Positions 26,428 to 36,256 are shown, counted from the first letter of the stretch. The stretch: 64,000 nucleotides of DNA from Streptomyces sp. NBC_00094 (GCF_026343125.1 NZ_JAPEMB010000001.1:2046001-2110000); one strand, 5' to 3'. Notes: generated from the letters alone by a model not told the origin. A program made the numbers and translations.

Positions 26428-27243
26428 ATGAGCGCACGCAACAGCCAGTCCAACAAGGCCGCCGCCCGCGAGCGTCTGCGCGTCGAGCGCGAGCGCCAGG
26501 CGAAGAAGGACCGGGCGCGCCGGCAGCTCGTCGTCGGCGTCTCGGCCGTGGCCGTGCTGGCCGCCGCCGGCGGCATCGGCTACGCGGTCGTCCAGTCCAA
26601 CAAGCCCACCCAGTGGGAGGCGGCGGCGGAGGCGACGACCGTGACGGCCCCGAAGAACACCTCGGGCACGAACGGCACGACGGTCGTCATCGGCAAGTCG
26701 TCCGCGAAGAAGACCCTGGAGCTGTACGAGGACTCGCGCTGCCCGGTCTGCGCCACCTTCGAGCAGGGCGTGGGCTCGACGATCGAGAAGGACGTCGAGT
26801 CCGGCAAGTACAAGATCAAGTACGTCGGCGCCACCTTCATCGACGACGGCGTCCCGGGCGAGGGCTCGAAGAACGCCCTCTCGGCCCTCGGCGCGGCCCT
26901 GAACGTGAGCCCCGAGGCCTTCCTGAAGTTCAAGGCGGCGCTCTACTCGGCGGACTTCCACCCGGAGGAGAGCCAGGACAAGTTCGCCAAGGACTCGTAC
27001 CTCCTGGAGGTCGCGGACGCGGTCCCGGCCCTCAAGAGCAACGCCGAGTTCAAGAAGAACGTCGAGAACGGCACCTTCGACGCCTGGGCGATGAAGATGT
27101 CCGAGGCCTTCGACAAGAGCGGCGTGACGGGTACGCCGACGCTGAAGATGGACGGCAAGCCGGTCACGGCGGCGGGCAGCGACAGCCCGCCGATGACGGC
27201 CGCCGAGTTCACCACGGCGATCACGGCGGCCCTCAAGGGCTGA
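26428..27243 (+). CDS. Membrane-anchored DsbA-like thioredoxin-fold protein
   Basis: 271 residues. A basic N-terminus (NKAAARERLRVERERQAKKDRARRQ) precedes one membrane span (residues about 34-56), placing the rest outside the cell. The thioredoxin-fold motif is YEDSRCPVCATFEQG, with a CPVC redox pair. The expected cis-Pro loop appears as GVTGTPTLKMDGK. The sequence resembles the DsbA/Thioredoxin_4 family that forms or shuffles disulfides in exported proteins. PhoD and a secreted metalloprotease, both exported, lie directly downstream. Confidence 0.9.
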   Translation: MSARNSQSNKAAARERLRVERERQAKKDRARRQLVVGVSAVAVLAAAGGIGYAVVQSNKPTQWEAAAEATTVTAPKNTSGTNGTTVVIGKSSAKKTLELYEDSRCPVCATFEQGVGSTIEKDVESGKYKIKYVGATFIDDGVPGEGSKNALSALGAALNVSPEAFLKFKAALYSADFHPEESQDKFAKDSYLLEVADAVPALKSNAEFKKNVENGTFDAWAMKMSEAFDKSGVTGTPTLKMDGKPVTAAGSDSPPMTAAEFTTAITAALKG

Positions 27244-27283
27244 CCGCCCCTCGCCCGGCCCCGAGCCTCGGCGATCCGACACC

Positions 27284-27322
27284 TCGCCCGGCCCCGGACC
27301 CCTTCGGCCCGGGGCCGGGCGA
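27284..27322 (+). terminator. Terminator after the DsbA-like gene
   Basis: TCGCCCGGCCCCGG (27284-27297) pairs perfectly with CCGGGGCCGGGCGA (27309-27322) around an 11-base loop. It separates the DsbA-like gene from phoD. Confidence 0.8.
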
Positions 27323-27397
27323 CGTCGAGGCGACGACTCGACGAACTTCCGGAATTCGCCTGCCCAACGGGCCTACCCGTCAGTAATCTGACTGCCC

Positions 27398-29047
27398 GTG
27401 ACCAGTCAGTTCATATCTTCTGCCCCCAGCCGACGCACGGTCGTCAAGGCCGCCGCCGTCACCGCTGTCGCCGCGCCCGCCCTTCTGGGCGCCGCCTCCC
27501 CCGCCCTCGCGGACTCCGGGGCACCCGCCTTCCTGCACGGCGTCGCCTCCGGCGACCCGTTGCCCGACGGCGTCCTTCTCTGGACGCGCGTCACCCCCGC
27601 CCCCGAGGCCGTTCCCGGCTCCGGGCTCGGTCCGGATGTCGCCGTCGGCTGGGAGCTCGCCGAGGACCGCGGCTTCGCCCGGGTCGTCGCCACCGGTTCG
27701 ACCACGGCGAGCGCCTCCTCCGACCACACCGTGAAGGCGGACGTCCGCGGCCTCCGCCCGGCCACCGCCTACTGGTTCCGCTTCACCGCGGGTGACGCCG
27801 TCTCACCGGCCGCCCGCACCCGTACGGCTCCGGCGGTCGACACCGCCGCCCCCGGCGTCCGCTTCGGCGTGGTCTCCTGCGCCAACTGGGAGGCCGGCCA
27901 CTTCTCCGCGTACCGCCACCTCGCCGGCCGCGCCGACCTGGACGCCGTCCTCCATCTCGGCGACTACGTCTACGAGTACGCCAGCGGCGTCTACCCGGAG
28001 GCGAAGAACACCGTCCGGCAGCACGAGCCGCGCCACGAGATCGTCTCGCTCGCCGACTACCGGACCCGGCACGGGACGTACAAGACGGACCCCGACCTCC
28101 AGGCGCTGCACGCCGCCCATCCGGTCATCGCCATCTGGGACGACCACGAGTTCGCCAACGACGCCTGGACGGGCGGCGCCGAGAACCACACCGCCGGGGC
28201 CGAGGGCGAGTGGGCGGCCCGGGTCGCCGCAGCCAAGCAGGCCTACTTCGAGTGGATGCCGGTCCGCGCCTCCACCGAGGGCACGGTCTTCCGGCGACTG
28301 CGCTTCGGCAGGCTGGCCGATCTGCACCTGCTCGACCTCCGCTCCTTCCGCTCCGCCCCGGCGAAGACGGGCAGCGGCACGGTCGACGACCCGGAGCGGA
28401 CGATCACCGGCCGCGCCCAACTGGACTGGCTGAAGGCCGGTCTCGCCGGCTCGGACGCGACCTGGCAGCTGGTCGGCACCTCGGTGATGATCTCGCCGGT
28501 CGCCTTCGGCGCCCTGCCCGCCCACCTCCTGGAGCCGATCGCCGAGCTGATGGGCCTGCCGAAGGAAGGGCTCGCGATCAACGTCGACCAGTGGGACGGC
28601 TACACCGACGACCGCAAGGAGCTGCTCGCGCACCTGACCTCGCGGGCGATCCGGAACACGGTCTTCCTGACCGGCGACATCCACATGGCCTGGGCCAACG
28701 ACGTACCGGTGAAGGCGGCCACCTACCCGCTGTCCGCCTCGGCGGCCACCGAGTTCGTCGTCACCTCGGTGACCTCGGACAACCTCGACGACATGCTGAA
28801 CGTGGCCCCCGGGACGGTCTCGGTCGTGGCCGCGGGCGCCGTCAAGGCCGCCAACCGCCATGTGAAGTGGGTGGACATGGACCACCACGGTTACGGCGTG
28901 CTCGACGTGACCTCCGAGCGCTCGCAGATGGACTACTACACGGTCTCCGACAAGGCGGATCCGGCCGCGACGACGGCCTGGGCGCGCTCCTACCGGACGC
29001 TGAACGGAACGCAGCGTGTCGAGCGGGTGTACCAGCCGGTTCGCTGA
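27398..29047 (+). CDS. phoD: Tat-exported alkaline phosphatase/phosphodiesterase PhoD
   Basis: 549 residues from a GTG. A twin-arginine signal ([11 protein letters not shown], then a hydrophobic stretch ending near SPALADSG) marks it for Tat export. The PhoD domain shows the metal ligands: [11 protein letters not shown] (the iron-binding Cys), [22 protein letters not shown] and [11 protein letters not shown]. The enzyme releases phosphate from phosphodiesters and monoesters outside the cell, using calcium and iron in characterised homologues. In other streptomycetes phoD is under PhoP control; I see no clear pair of GTTCACC-type repeats just upstream. Confidence 0.95.
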   Translation: MTSQFISSAPSRRTVVKAAAVTAVAAPALLGAASPALADSGAPAFLHGVASGDPLPDGVLLWTRVTPAPEAVPGSGLGPDVAVGWELAEDRGFARVVATGSTTASASSDHTVKADVRGLRPATAYWFRFTAGDAVSPAARTRTAPAVDTAAPGVRFGVVSCANWEAGHFSAYRHLAGRADLDAVLHLGDYVYEYASGVYPEAKNTVRQHEPRHEIVSLADYRTRHGTYKTDPDLQALHAAHPVIAIWDDHEFANDAWTGGAENHTAGAEGEWAARVAAAKQAYFEWMPVRASTEGTVFRRLRFGRLADLHLLDLRSFRSAPAKTGSGTVDDPERTITGRAQLDWLKAGLAGSDATWQLVGTSVMISPVAFGALPAHLLEPIAELMGLPKEGLAINVDQWDGYTDDRKELLAHLTSRAIRNTVFLTGDIHMAWANDVPVKAATYPLSASAATEFVVTSVTSDNLDDMLNVAPGTVSVVAAGAVKAANRHVKWVDMDHHGYGVLDVTSERSQMDYYTVSDKADPAATTAWARSYRTLNGTQRVERVYQPVR

Positions 29048-29109
29048 CGACACCTCAACGGCGATTTTCAGCCACATCCACTCCTGTTAACGGGAGATCA
29101 CATCACTAC

Positions 29110-29155
29110 GGCGGGTGGCGGGTTTCGGAGATCGAATCCGGACACACCACCCGCC
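29110..29155 (+). terminator. Hairpin terminator after phoD
   Basis: GGCGGGTGG (29110-29118) pairs with CCACCCGCC (29147-29155). The 28-base loop is long, but the stem is perfect and it lies about 60 bases after the phoD stop. Confidence 0.6.
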
Positions 29156-29190
29156 TCTGTCACCACATCTGTTACGTCGACGTCTCAAAC

Positions 29191-29220
29191 TCCGGAATCC
29201 GCACAAGAATTTCTTCCGGA
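29191..29220 (+). promoter_or_regulatory. Inverted repeat upstream of the metalloprotease gene
   Basis: TCCGGAA (29191-29197) and TTCCGGA (29214-29220) form a 7-bp inverted repeat with a 16-base spacer in a locally AT-richer region, about 120 bases before the metalloprotease start. It could be an operator. Apart from this, the phoD terminator and a short palindrome (29080-29095), the 295-base gap holds nothing I can identify. Confidence 0.35.
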
Positions 29221-29342
29221 TGCCCGAATTACCCCATGAATGATTGGGCTTGATCGCTCCTCAACAGTGTCTGACATGGACGCGTAATCTCCCCGCCGTG
29301 GCGAGGAAGTTCCTCTCCACCACCCCCCGCGAGGAGTCACCA

Positions 29343-30347
29343 ATGCGTGCTCTTGTCCGTATATCGCCGCGTATGTCACGTCGTATGCTCGGCACTGCCG
29401 TCATGGCCGGAACCCTGGCCCTGGCACCGCTTTCCGCCCCCGTCGCCACCGGCGCGGCCACCGCCACCCTGGCCGGTGCCTCCGTCGAGGAGTGCGCTGA
29501 CGACGCCGGCCTCTCCGGCGCCCGCAAGGCGCGCGGTGCCGCCGGCCACGCCGCCGAGCCCAACGAGGTCACGGCCGCGCAGGCGAAGGCCATGGACGAC
29601 GATTTCAAGAAGAAGCTGGCCGCCGCCCGCGCCGAGAGCCGCCTGAGCGCCACCGCCGACGCCGCCGCGGTGGTGAACATCCCCGTCTACTTCCACGTTG
29701 TCCACTCCGGCACGACGGGCAAGCTCTCCGCCACCGCGATCAACAACCAGATGAACGTCCTGAACGCGGCCTACGCGGGCCAGGGCACCGGCAACGTGAA
29801 CTCCAACTTCCAGTTCACCCTGGCCGGTACCGACTACACGGACAACGCCACCTGGTACAACCTGACCTCCGGCTCCACCGCCGAGAAGCAGATGAAGCAG
29901 ACCCTCCGCAAGGGCGGCGCCGGCGCGCTGAACTTCTACACCGCGAACCTGGGCGGCGGCCTCCTCGGCTGGGCGACCTTCCCGTCCTCGTACAACTCGA
30001 ACCCGTCCATGGACGGTGTCGTCGTCCTCGACGCCTCCCTCCCGGGCGGCTCGGCGACCAACTACGACGAGGGTGACACCGCGACCCACGAGGTCGGCCA
30101 CTGGATGGGCCTCTACCACACCTTCCAGGGCGGCTGCAACGGCGCCGGTGACTCCGTCGCCGACACCCCGGCCGAGAAGAGCCCGGCCTACGAGTGCCCG
30201 ACCGGCCGTGACTCCTGCGCCTCCAAGGCCGGTGTGGACCCGATCCACAACTTCATGGACTACACGTACGACGCGTGCATGTACCAGTTCACTTCCGGCC
30301 AGGTGACCCGGATGAACGAGTACTGGACCGCGTACCGCGCGGGCTGA
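29343..30347 (+). CDS. Secreted M43-type zinc metalloprotease
   Basis: 334 residues with GAGGAG upstream of the ATG. A signal peptide with a basic start ([15 protein letters not shown]) and hydrophobic core ends around residue 38. The propeptide region is charged and helical. The catalytic site [14 protein letters not shown] matches HExxHxxGxxH of metzincins, and the Met-turn is likely in [16 protein letters not shown]. Paired cysteines ([18 protein letters not shown]) suggest disulfides, consistent with pappalysin-like (M43) enzymes. The substrate is unknown. It follows phoD but has its own leader and terminator. Confidence 0.93.
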   Translation: MRALVRISPRMSRRMLGTAVMAGTLALAPLSAPVATGAATATLAGASVEECADDAGLSGARKARGAAGHAAEPNEVTAAQAKAMDDDFKKKLAAARAESRLSATADAAAVVNIPVYFHVVHSGTTGKLSATAINNQMNVLNAAYAGQGTGNVNSNFQFTLAGTDYTDNATWYNLTSGSTAEKQMKQTLRKGGAGALNFYTANLGGGLLGWATFPSSYNSNPSMDGVVVLDASLPGGSATNYDEGDTATHEVGHWMGLYHTFQGGCNGAGDSVADTPAEKSPAYECPTGRDSCASKAGVDPIHNFMDYTYDACMYQFTSGQVTRMNEYWTAYRAG

Positions 30348-30362
30348 CCCACCCCGAACACA

Positions 30363-30402
30363 CCGAGGGCGCGGCAGGAGGAGACTCCCGCCGCGCCCTC
30401 GG
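30363..30402. terminator. Bidirectional terminator between convergent genes
   Basis: CCGAGGGCGCGGC (30363-30375) pairs with GCCGCGCCCTCGG (30390-30402). It sits between the stop of the metalloprotease (30347) and that of the hydrolase (30424), so it can serve both. Confidence 0.8.
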
Positions 30403-30423
30403 GCGTACGTGCAAGGTGACCGG

Positions 30424-30993
30424 CTACAGACTGTCCAGGAAGGACAGCGCCACCGACCAGGTCCGCTCGGCCGCCTCCGCGTCCCAGTCGGGCAGCTCCG
30501 GGTCCGTGTACAGGTGCCCCGCGCCGCGGTAGCGGTAGATCTCCACGTCCGCACCGGCCTTGCGCATCTGGAGGTACCAGGCGGACAGCCAGTCGTCCGT
30601 CTCGAACGGGTCGGGCTCGGCCACGTGCAGCTGTACGGGGAGCTCGTCCACCGACACGTTGGGCGCGAGGTCCGAGGTGCCGTGGAGCAGCAGCAGCCCG
30701 CGCGCCTTCTCGTCGCCGAGGGCCAGGGTCTGGGCGATCGAGGCGCCGAAGGAGAAGCCCGCGTACACGAGGCCGCGCTCGGAGTAGGGGGCGGCGGCCA
30801 GGATCGCGCGCTTCAGCAGCTCGTCCTTGCCGATCTCGTCCCGCTTCGCCATGCCCTCCTCCACCGAGTCGGTGGTCCAGCCGTCGAAGAGGTCCGGCAC
30901 CCACACCCGGTGCCCGGCGGCCCGCAGTCGCTCGGCCGCGTCCTCGACGGCCGGACGCAGCCCGTGGGCCGGGTGGAAAAGCATGATGTCCAT
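30424..30993 (-). CDS. Dienelactone hydrolase-like alpha/beta hydrolase
   Basis: 189 residues beginning MDIMLFHPAHGLRPAVEDAAERLR. The nucleophile elbow is GFSFGASIAQ with Ser, where classical dienelactone hydrolases have Cys. RYRGAGHLYTDPE supplies the histidine, and PDPFETDDW probably the acid. The start chosen has GGCAGGA eight bases upstream; two ATG/GTG codons slightly upstream (31002, 31017) are alternatives. Substrate unknown. It is convergent with the metalloprotease. Confidence 0.85.
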   Translation of the reverse strand: MDIMLFHPAHGLRPAVEDAAERLRAAGHRVWVPDLFDGWTTDSVEEGMAKRDEIGKDELLKRAILAAAPYSERGLVYAGFSFGASIAQTLALGDEKARGLLLLHGTSDLAPNVSVDELPVQLHVAEPDPFETDDWLSAWYLQMRKAGADVEIYRYRGAGHLYTDPELPDWDAEAAERTWSVALSFLDSL

Positions 30994-31060
30994 GCGGGCC
31001 ATCCTGCCACCCGCCACCGGCAGTCACCCAAAGCCCGGGGCGACCCGGACCGGCTCACCG

Positions 31061-32647
31061 TCAGCGCATACTGCGCACGTCCAGCTGCCGCAGCACCCGG
31101 TCCACCACCTCCGGATCGGCCCCCGGCTCGCTGCGCGCCGAGAGGACCTCGTGGCGGGCGGCCGACATCAGCTCCCGCTGGATCCGCTGCACCGCCTTGA
31201 GCCGGTCCGTCCGCGCGGCGAAGGCGGCCCTCCGCTCCTCGTCGACCATGTCCGGGCTGATCCGGGCGCCGATGTCGAACGCGCCCCGCAGCAGCCGCTC
31301 CTGTACGTCCTCGGGCAGCTCCTCGACCTCCTCGATCTCCTTGAGCCTGCGCCTGGCGGCCTTCGCCGCGCGGATCGCGAGGTCGCGCTCCAGCGCCCGC
31401 TCGGCGTCCGTGTCGGCCCGCACCCCGAGCCGCTTGACCAGCCACGGCAGGGTGAGGCCCTGGACGACGAGGGTGGCGATGATCACGCAGAAGGCGATGA
31501 AGACGATCTCGTCGCGGCCGGGGAAGGGCGAGCCGTCGTCCGTGCGGAGAGGGATGGCGAGGGCGAGGGCCACCGAGGCCACCCCGCGCATCCCCGCCCA
31601 CCACATGACGATGGTCTCCCGCCAGCTCGTCGGGATCTCCTCGTCGACGTCCAGGCCCGTGTGCATCCGTTTCGCCAGCCAGGTGGCGGGCAGCAGCCAC
31701 AGCAGCCGGACCCCGACGACCACCGCGACGACGACGGCGCCCCAGCCGAGCATCTCCGGGCCGCGGCCTTCGGCGACGCCGAAGACGTGGATGAGTTCCA
31801 GGCCGATGAGGCCGAAGGCGATGCCGGTGACGAGGGTGTCGACGATCTGCCAGAAGGTCTGCCCGGCCAGCCGGCCCATGACGTCGTCGGCGTCGACGGC
31901 GTGCTCGGCGAGGAAGAGCGCGGTGAGCAGGACGGAGAGGACGCCGGAGCCGTGCAGTTCCTCGGCGAGGACGTAGCTCACGAACGGTACGAGGAGGGTC
32001 AGTCCGGTCTGGAGCGTGACGTCCCCGAGGAAGCCGATCAGCTTGTTGGCGAGCCAGCCGAGCCCCATGCCGACGGCCACCGCGACCACCGCCGAGAGCA
32101 CGAGCTCGCCGATCGCCTCCGGCCAGGAGAAGGAGCCGCTGACGACGGCGCTGATGGCCACGTGGTAGAGCACGATGGCGGTGACGTCGTTGAAGAGTCC
32201 CTCGCCCTCCAGGATGGAGACCAGCCGGCGGGGCAGGCCGAGCGACCCGGCGACGGCGGTGGCGGCGACCGGGTCGGGCGGCGCGACGAGCGCGCCGAGC
32301 GCGAGGGCGGCGGCCAGCGGCAGCCCGGGCACGAGCGCGTCGGCGACGGCTCCGACGGCGGCCGTGGTCACGAAGACGAGGGCGACGGCGAGCAGGAAGA
32401 TGGGCCGCTTGTTGGCCCAGAACTGCCGCCAGGACGTCCGCTGCACGGAGGCGTACAGCAGGGGCGGCAGCACCAGTGGGAGGATCAGCTCCGGCGGGAT
32501 CTCGACGTTCGGCACGAAGGGCAGGACGGCCAGCACGATCCCGACGAGCGTCATCAGGACGGGCGCGGGCAGTCCGAGCCGATCCCCGAGGGGAACGGTG
32601 AGCAGGGCGCCGAGGAGCAGCAGGAAGAGCAGGGCCAATTGATCCAC
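31061..32647 (-). CDS. CPA1-type Na+/H+ antiporter
   Basis: 528 residues from a GTG. Twelve or so membrane spans fill residues 1-400, with the CPA1 hallmark LEGEGLFNDVTAIVLYH (the ND pair of the ion site) and PPDPVAATAVAG before it. MRGVASVALALAIPL is the late conserved membrane segment. A long charged C-terminal tail (residues about 405-528) is predicted to be helical and cytoplasmic. It would exchange sodium or potassium for protons to control pH and salt. No regulatory site is seen. Confidence 0.93.
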   Translation of the reverse strand: MDQLALLFLLLLGALLTVPLGDRLGLPAPVLMTLVGIVLAVLPFVPNVEIPPELILPLVLPPLLYASVQRTSWRQFWANKRPIFLLAVALVFVTTAAVGAVADALVPGLPLAAALALGALVAPPDPVAATAVAGSLGLPRRLVSILEGEGLFNDVTAIVLYHVAISAVVSGSFSWPEAIGELVLSAVVAVAVGMGLGWLANKLIGFLGDVTLQTGLTLLVPFVSYVLAEELHGSGVLSVLLTALFLAEHAVDADDVMGRLAGQTFWQIVDTLVTGIAFGLIGLELIHVFGVAEGRGPEMLGWGAVVVAVVVGVRLLWLLPATWLAKRMHTGLDVDEEIPTSWRETIVMWWAGMRGVASVALALAIPLRTDDGSPFPGRDEIVFIAFCVIIATLVVQGLTLPWLVKRLGVRADTDAERALERDLAIRAAKAARRRLKEIEEVEELPEDVQERLLRGAFDIGARISPDMVDEERRAAFAARTDRLKAVQRIQRELMSAARHEVLSARSEPGADPEVVDRVLRQLDVRSMR

Positions 32648-32792
32648 GGGCCCACCCTGCCATGAACGTCCGGTTTGACCGTGATGCCCCCCGGTGACCG
32701 AAGGGCATGGCGTGACCGGCCGTCATCGGCGCAGCGCGTCGCGACCCCGGCCATGATCCGCCGGACAGGCCCTACGTCATGTCCGGAAAGTC

Positions 32793-32814
32793 CCGCCCGA
32801 GTCGCTCCGGGCGG
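32793..32814 (-). terminator. Possible terminator after the GNAT gene
   Basis: CCGCCCG (32793-32799) pairs with CGGGCGG (32808-32814) around an eight-base loop, starting seven bases after the GNAT stop in the minus-strand direction. A 13-base repeat (CCGGACAGGCCCT) lies on both sides of it. Confidence 0.5.
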
Positions 32815-32820
32815 ACGGCG

Positions 32821-33306
32821 CTACGTCCCGGACAGGCCCTGGAGGACCCTTCGCATGGCCCGGTGCGGAATACCCGCGTCGGGGAACTCGGGCCCGTAGA
32901 CCTCGTAGCCGAGCCGCTCGTAGAAGCCCAGCGCGTGCGTCTGCGCGTGCAGGTCGACGGCGGTGAGTCCGCGCAGGCGCGCCGCGTCCTCGATGGCCCG
33001 CACGAGAGCCGCGCCGACCCCGAGTCCGCGGGCGGCCTTGCCGACCGCGAGCCGGCCGAGCGAGCCCACCGAGGCGTCGCCACCGGTCTTGCCGAGCGCG
33101 TCCGCCCCGTACAGGAGCCGTCCGGTGCCGAGCGGCAGCCCGTCCTCGCGCACGGCGAGGACGTGGACCGCGGTCGCGTCGTACGTGTCGTACTCGAGCT
33201 CCCGCGGGACGCCCTGCTCCTCGACGAACACCTCGCGGCGGACCGCGAAGCACGCCTCCCGGTCGTCGGCGCCGGACGCCTCGCGGACGGAGTACGCGGC
33301 GGTCAC
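32821..33306 (-). CDS. GNAT family N-acetyltransferase
   Basis: 161 residues. The acetyl-CoA binding motif is in [23 protein letters not shown] (Q/RxxGxG/A type), followed by the typical [31 protein letters not shown] of ElaA-like members. The GTG start (33304-33306) overlaps the rluD stop, so the two are coupled. Longer in-frame extensions run into rluD and are rejected. The substrate is unknown. Confidence 0.9.
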   Translation of the reverse strand: MTAAYSVREASGADDREACFAVRREVFVEEQGVPRELEYDTYDATAVHVLAVREDGLPLGTGRLLYGADALGKTGGDASVGSLGRLAVGKAARGLGVGAALVRAIEDAARLRGLTAVDLHAQTHALGFYERLGYEVYGPEFPDAGIPHRAMRRVLQGLSGT

Positions 33307-34244
33307 TGGCTCTCCGCCGCGATCCGGTCCAGGGCCTTCTGGAGGTCCTCGGGGTAGGTGCTGGAGAACTCGACCCACGAGCCGTCGCCCGGGTGCTCGA
33401 AGCCGAGGCGGACGGCGTGCAGCCACTGCCGCGTCAGGCCGAGGCGCTTGGCGAGCGTCGGGTCGGCGCCGTAGGTGAGGTCACCGACGCAGGGGTGACG
33501 GTGGGCGGACATGTGCACCCGGATCTGGTGGGTGCGGCCCGTCTCCAGCTTGATGTCGAGCAGCGAGGCCGACCGGTACGCCTCGATGAGGTCGTAGTGC
33601 GTGACGGATGGCTTGCCCTCGGCGGTGATCGCCCACTTGTAGTCGTGGTTCGGGTGCCGACCGATCGGCGCGTCGATGGTGCCGCTCATCGGGTCGGGGT
33701 GGCCCTGGACGAGCGCGTTGTAGCGCTTGTCGACCACGCGCTCCTTGAACTGGCGCTTGAGCGAGGTGTACGCGTACTCGGACTTCGCGACCACCATCAG
33801 ACCGGAGGTGCCGACGTCGAGGCGGTGCACGATGCCCTGGCGCTCGGCGGCGCCGGAGGTGGAGATGCGGTAGCCGGCGGCGGCCAGGCCGCCGATGACC
33901 GTGGTGCCGGTCCAGCCGGGGCTGGGGTGCGCGGCGACGCCGACCGGCTTCATGATCACGACGATGTCGTCGTCGTCATGGATGATCTCCATGCCCTCGA
34001 CGGGCTCGGCGACGATCTGCACCGGCGCGGGCGCGCCCGGCATCTCGACCTCGAGCCACGCGCCGCCGCTCACCCGCTCGGACTTGCCGACGACGGAGCC
34101 GTCGACCTGGACCTTCCCTGCGGCGGCCAGCTCGGCCGCCTTCGTACGGGAGAACCCGAACATACGGGCGATGGCGGCGTCGACGCGCTCGCCCTCAAGG
34201 CCATCGGGAACGGGCAGCGTGCGGATCTCGGGACTCGTACTCAC
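33303..34244 (-). CDS. rluD: 23S rRNA pseudouridine synthase (RluD family)
   Basis: 313 residues from a GTG. An S4 RNA-binding domain ([29 protein letters not shown]) precedes the pseudouridine synthase domain. The catalytic aspartate is in [17 protein letters not shown], the HRLD signature. [26 protein letters not shown] is the second family motif. By family it modifies helix 69-type sites of 23S rRNA, though specificity cannot be read directly. It follows lspA by 93 bases and overlaps the GNAT gene. Confidence 0.95.
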   Translation of the reverse strand: MSTSPEIRTLPVPDGLEGERVDAAIARMFGFSRTKAAELAAAGKVQVDGSVVGKSERVSGGAWLEVEMPGAPAPVQIVAEPVEGMEIIHDDDDIVVIMKPVGVAAHPSPGWTGTTVIGGLAAAGYRISTSGAAERQGIVHRLDVGTSGLMVVAKSEYAYTSLKRQFKERVVDKRYNALVQGHPDPMSGTIDAPIGRHPNHDYKWAITAEGKPSVTHYDLIEAYRSASLLDIKLETGRTHQIRVHMSAHRHPCVGDLTYGADPTLAKRLGLTRQWLHAVRLGFEHPGDGSWVEFSSTYPEDLQKALDRIAAESQ

Positions 34245-34337
34245 CCGTCGAGTATGCCTTGCGCGGGAGGTGCTCCGCCCCGGACCGGCCCTGCCCGGCT
34301 TCCGCCCGGCCCCTGCCCGGCCCTTACCCGGCCTCGC

Positions 34338-34922
34338 TCAGTCCTTGTGGACGGTGCCGTCGGGGTCGATGCCCCGGAACGACAGGAACACGATGAGGAT
34401 GCCGCCGCAGACGATCGCGGAGTCGGCGAGGTTGAAGACGGCGAAGTTCGCGGGGGCGATGAAATCGACGACCGCGCCCTTGAAGACACCGGGCGAGCGG
34501 AAGATCCGGTCCGTGAGGTTGCCGAGCGCGCCACCGAGCAGCAGACCCAGGGCGATCGCCCAGGGCAGGCTGTACAGCTTCCGCGCCAGCCGGATGATCA
34601 CGATGATCACGACGGCCGCGATGCCGGTGAAGATGATCGTGAAGGCCTCGCCCATGCCGAACGCGGCGCCCCGGTTCCGGATGGCGTCGAGGCGCAGCAG
34701 GTCGCCGATCAGCGGGATGGCGTCGCGCCCCTCCAGCTTGGCGACCACCAGCATCTTGCTGCCGAGGTCGAGCAGGTAGGCCACCAAGGCCACCACGAAC
34801 AGCGCGAGGATCCTGCGCCTGCCCCTGGGCCGCTCCTCGGGAGCGGCCGTGCCGTCGGCGGCGGCCGACTCGTCGGCCCCTGCTGAATCCGGCGTACCGA
34901 TGATGCGCTCCGCCTCTGCCAC
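34338..34922 (-). CDS. lspA: Prolipoprotein signal peptidase II
   Basis: 194 residues from a GTG. LspA cuts the signal peptide from lipidated prolipoproteins in the membrane. Four spans are visible. The active-site aspartates are in GNLTDRIF and [12 protein letters not shown], and the conserved [16 protein letters not shown] and VVDFI segments are intact. A 35-residue acidic cytoplasmic head ([19 protein letters not shown]) is longer than in E. coli but usual in streptomycetes. It is followed by rluD, the order known elsewhere in actinobacteria. Confidence 0.96.
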   Translation of the reverse strand: MAEAERIIGTPDSAGADESAAADGTAAPEERPRGRRRILALFVVALVAYLLDLGSKMLVVAKLEGRDAIPLIGDLLRLDAIRNRGAAFGMGEAFTIIFTGIAAVVIIVIIRLARKLYSLPWAIALGLLLGGALGNLTDRIFRSPGVFKGAVVDFIAPANFAVFNLADSAIVCGGILIVFLSFRGIDPDGTVHKD

Positions 34923-34989
34923 GTGAGTGAGTCCCTCGACCTCGATGCCTGACCGTGCCCCGAGGGTACGGCACAGGCGTACGAGACCG

Positions 34990-35703
34990 TCAGCCGCGCC
35001 GCTCCTGTCGCTGCTTGTCCTCGACGCAGAGCGTGGCCCGCGGAAAGGCCTGCATCCGCGCCTTGCCGATCGGCTTGCCGCACACCTCGCAGAGGCCGTA
35101 CGTGCCCGCGTCGAGCCGCTCCAGGGCGTGCTCGCTCTGCTCCAGCATCTCCCGGGCGTTGGCGGCGAGGGCGAGCTCGTGCTCGCGGGTGATGTTCTTG
35201 GTGCCGGTGTCGGCCTGGTCGTCGCCGGCTCCGTCGCCCGAGTCCCGCATGAGGCCGGTGAGCTCCTCCTTCGAATGGACGAGCTCGCTGCGGAGCCGCA
35301 GCACCTCCGCCTGGAGCGAGCTGCGGGCCTCCTCGACCTCCTCCGGGGTCCAGGGGTCCTCCCCGGGGCGCACCGCGAGCTCGCCGGTACGGGCCGGGGG
35401 TACCGCGACCCCGTCCTCAGCGGTCGTCACGCCACCCGCGGTCTTCTTCGCTGCCACCGTCCTGGCTCCTGTCTGCTTCTTCGCGGAGGCCGCCTTCCTG
35501 GCGACCGTCTTCTTCGCCGCGGCCTTCTTCGCGACGGTCTTCTTCGCGGCGGCCTTCTTCGCGACGGGCTTCTCGGCCTTCTCGGCGACGGCCTCCTTCA
35601 CGACCGTCGACTTCTTCCCGGCCACGTCCTTGCCGTCCACGACCGCCACATCGGCGGAAACGGCGGTCGAGGACTTCTTCGCGGCGGTCTTCTTCGCCAC
35701 CAT
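34990..35703 (-). CDS. TraR/DksA-like protein with Lys-rich tail, fourth zinc Cys missing
   Basis: 237 residues. The first 95 are a Lys/Ala tail with repeated [14 protein letters not shown] units, like histone H1 tails, likely to bind DNA. The rest matches DksA/TraR: a coiled coil around [46 protein letters not shown], and a C-terminal zinc-finger region. The finger begins [23 protein letters not shown] as usual but continues VEDKQ, where VECKQ or similar is expected, so one ligand is Asp. It may still bind zinc through three Cys, or not at all. It lies 68 bases upstream of lspA. Confidence 0.88.
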   Translation of the reverse strand: MVAKKTAAKKSSTAVSADVAVVDGKDVAGKKSTVVKEAVAEKAEKPVAKKAAAKKTVAKKAAAKKTVARKAASAKKQTGARTVAAKKTAGGVTTAEDGVAVPPARTGELAVRPGEDPWTPEEVEEARSSLQAEVLRLRSELVHSKEELTGLMRDSGDGAGDDQADTGTKNITREHELALAANAREMLEQSEHALERLDAGTYGLCEVCGKPIGKARMQAFPRATLCVEDKQRQERRG

Positions 35704-36046
35704 GTCGCGGCCCCTTCACATTTTGTGATCTTGCTCGCGAATCGTGCTGGGACGATAAATCGGCCCAAGGCCCGCGGCAACGGGGCTCGCCGCCGTTCCC
35801 ACCCGCCCCCGCTCCCCGCGGGGCGGGCCTGCCTCCGTTGTGCCCAGCTCCCCACCGGGTTATCCGTCCCGGCCCTCCCCCACATGGCCGAAACGGAACT
35901 CCGCGCCGCTTCGTATGGCCATTCGGGTGGCCGCCCGGGGCGCGGAAAATCGGGTCCGCCTCCCCCCGCTCCGCCCCGTACACTGGGCGGAGCGAAAGGC
36001 TTGGATGGGGACGAGTAGCGTCGTACGCAGCCATGAGCGACCCGGG
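35704..36046. other. Intergenic region between the TraR-like gene and the ileS leader
   Basis: No gene is supported here. The part next to the TraR-like start is locally AT-rich (TTTTGTGATCTTGC) and probably holds its promoter. A 9-bp hairpin, GCTCCGCCC (35968-35976) with GGGCGGAGC (35985-35993), contains TACACT in its loop, a possible -10 for ileS, but no matching -35 was found. Confidence 0.5.
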
Positions 36047-36256
36047 GACGGTGAGAGCCCGGGGGCGAGCCCGATGTGAAGCATCACCCCGGAGCCGTCG
36101 GAAGAAAGCCGTGCGACAGCGCGGTGACTAGACCCGGCGTCGCGACCCCAATGAGGGGGCTCAGGGCGTTCACGCCCGGGGCCAAGGAGGGTGGTACCGC
36201 GGGAGCAGTGCTCTCGTCCCTCCGACGGAACACGACAGTCCGCCGGAGGAATCCCG
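36047..36256 (+). promoter_or_regulatory. Translational T-box riboswitch of ileS
   Basis: A compact Stem I pairs GACGG (36047-36051) with CCGTC (36095-36099). It carries ATC (36083-36085), an Ile codon, as the likely specifier. The universal T-box GGGTGGTACCGCGG is at about 36189-36202. GGAGGG (36186-36191) can pair with CCCTCC (36218-36223) to make the antisequestrator. Alternatively CCTCCGACGG (36219-36228) pairs with CCGCCGGAGG (36240-36249), which contains the ileS Shine-Dalgarno. The two pairings share bases, so uncharged tRNA-Ile would free the ribosome site. This matches the known actinobacterial ileS T-box. Confidence 0.92.

Noticed and set aside
35704..36046. A small coding gene between the TraR-like gene and ileS
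   Set aside because: Open frames here have no ribosome site, and the product composition is arbitrary. The region is better explained by promoters and the start of the T-box leader.
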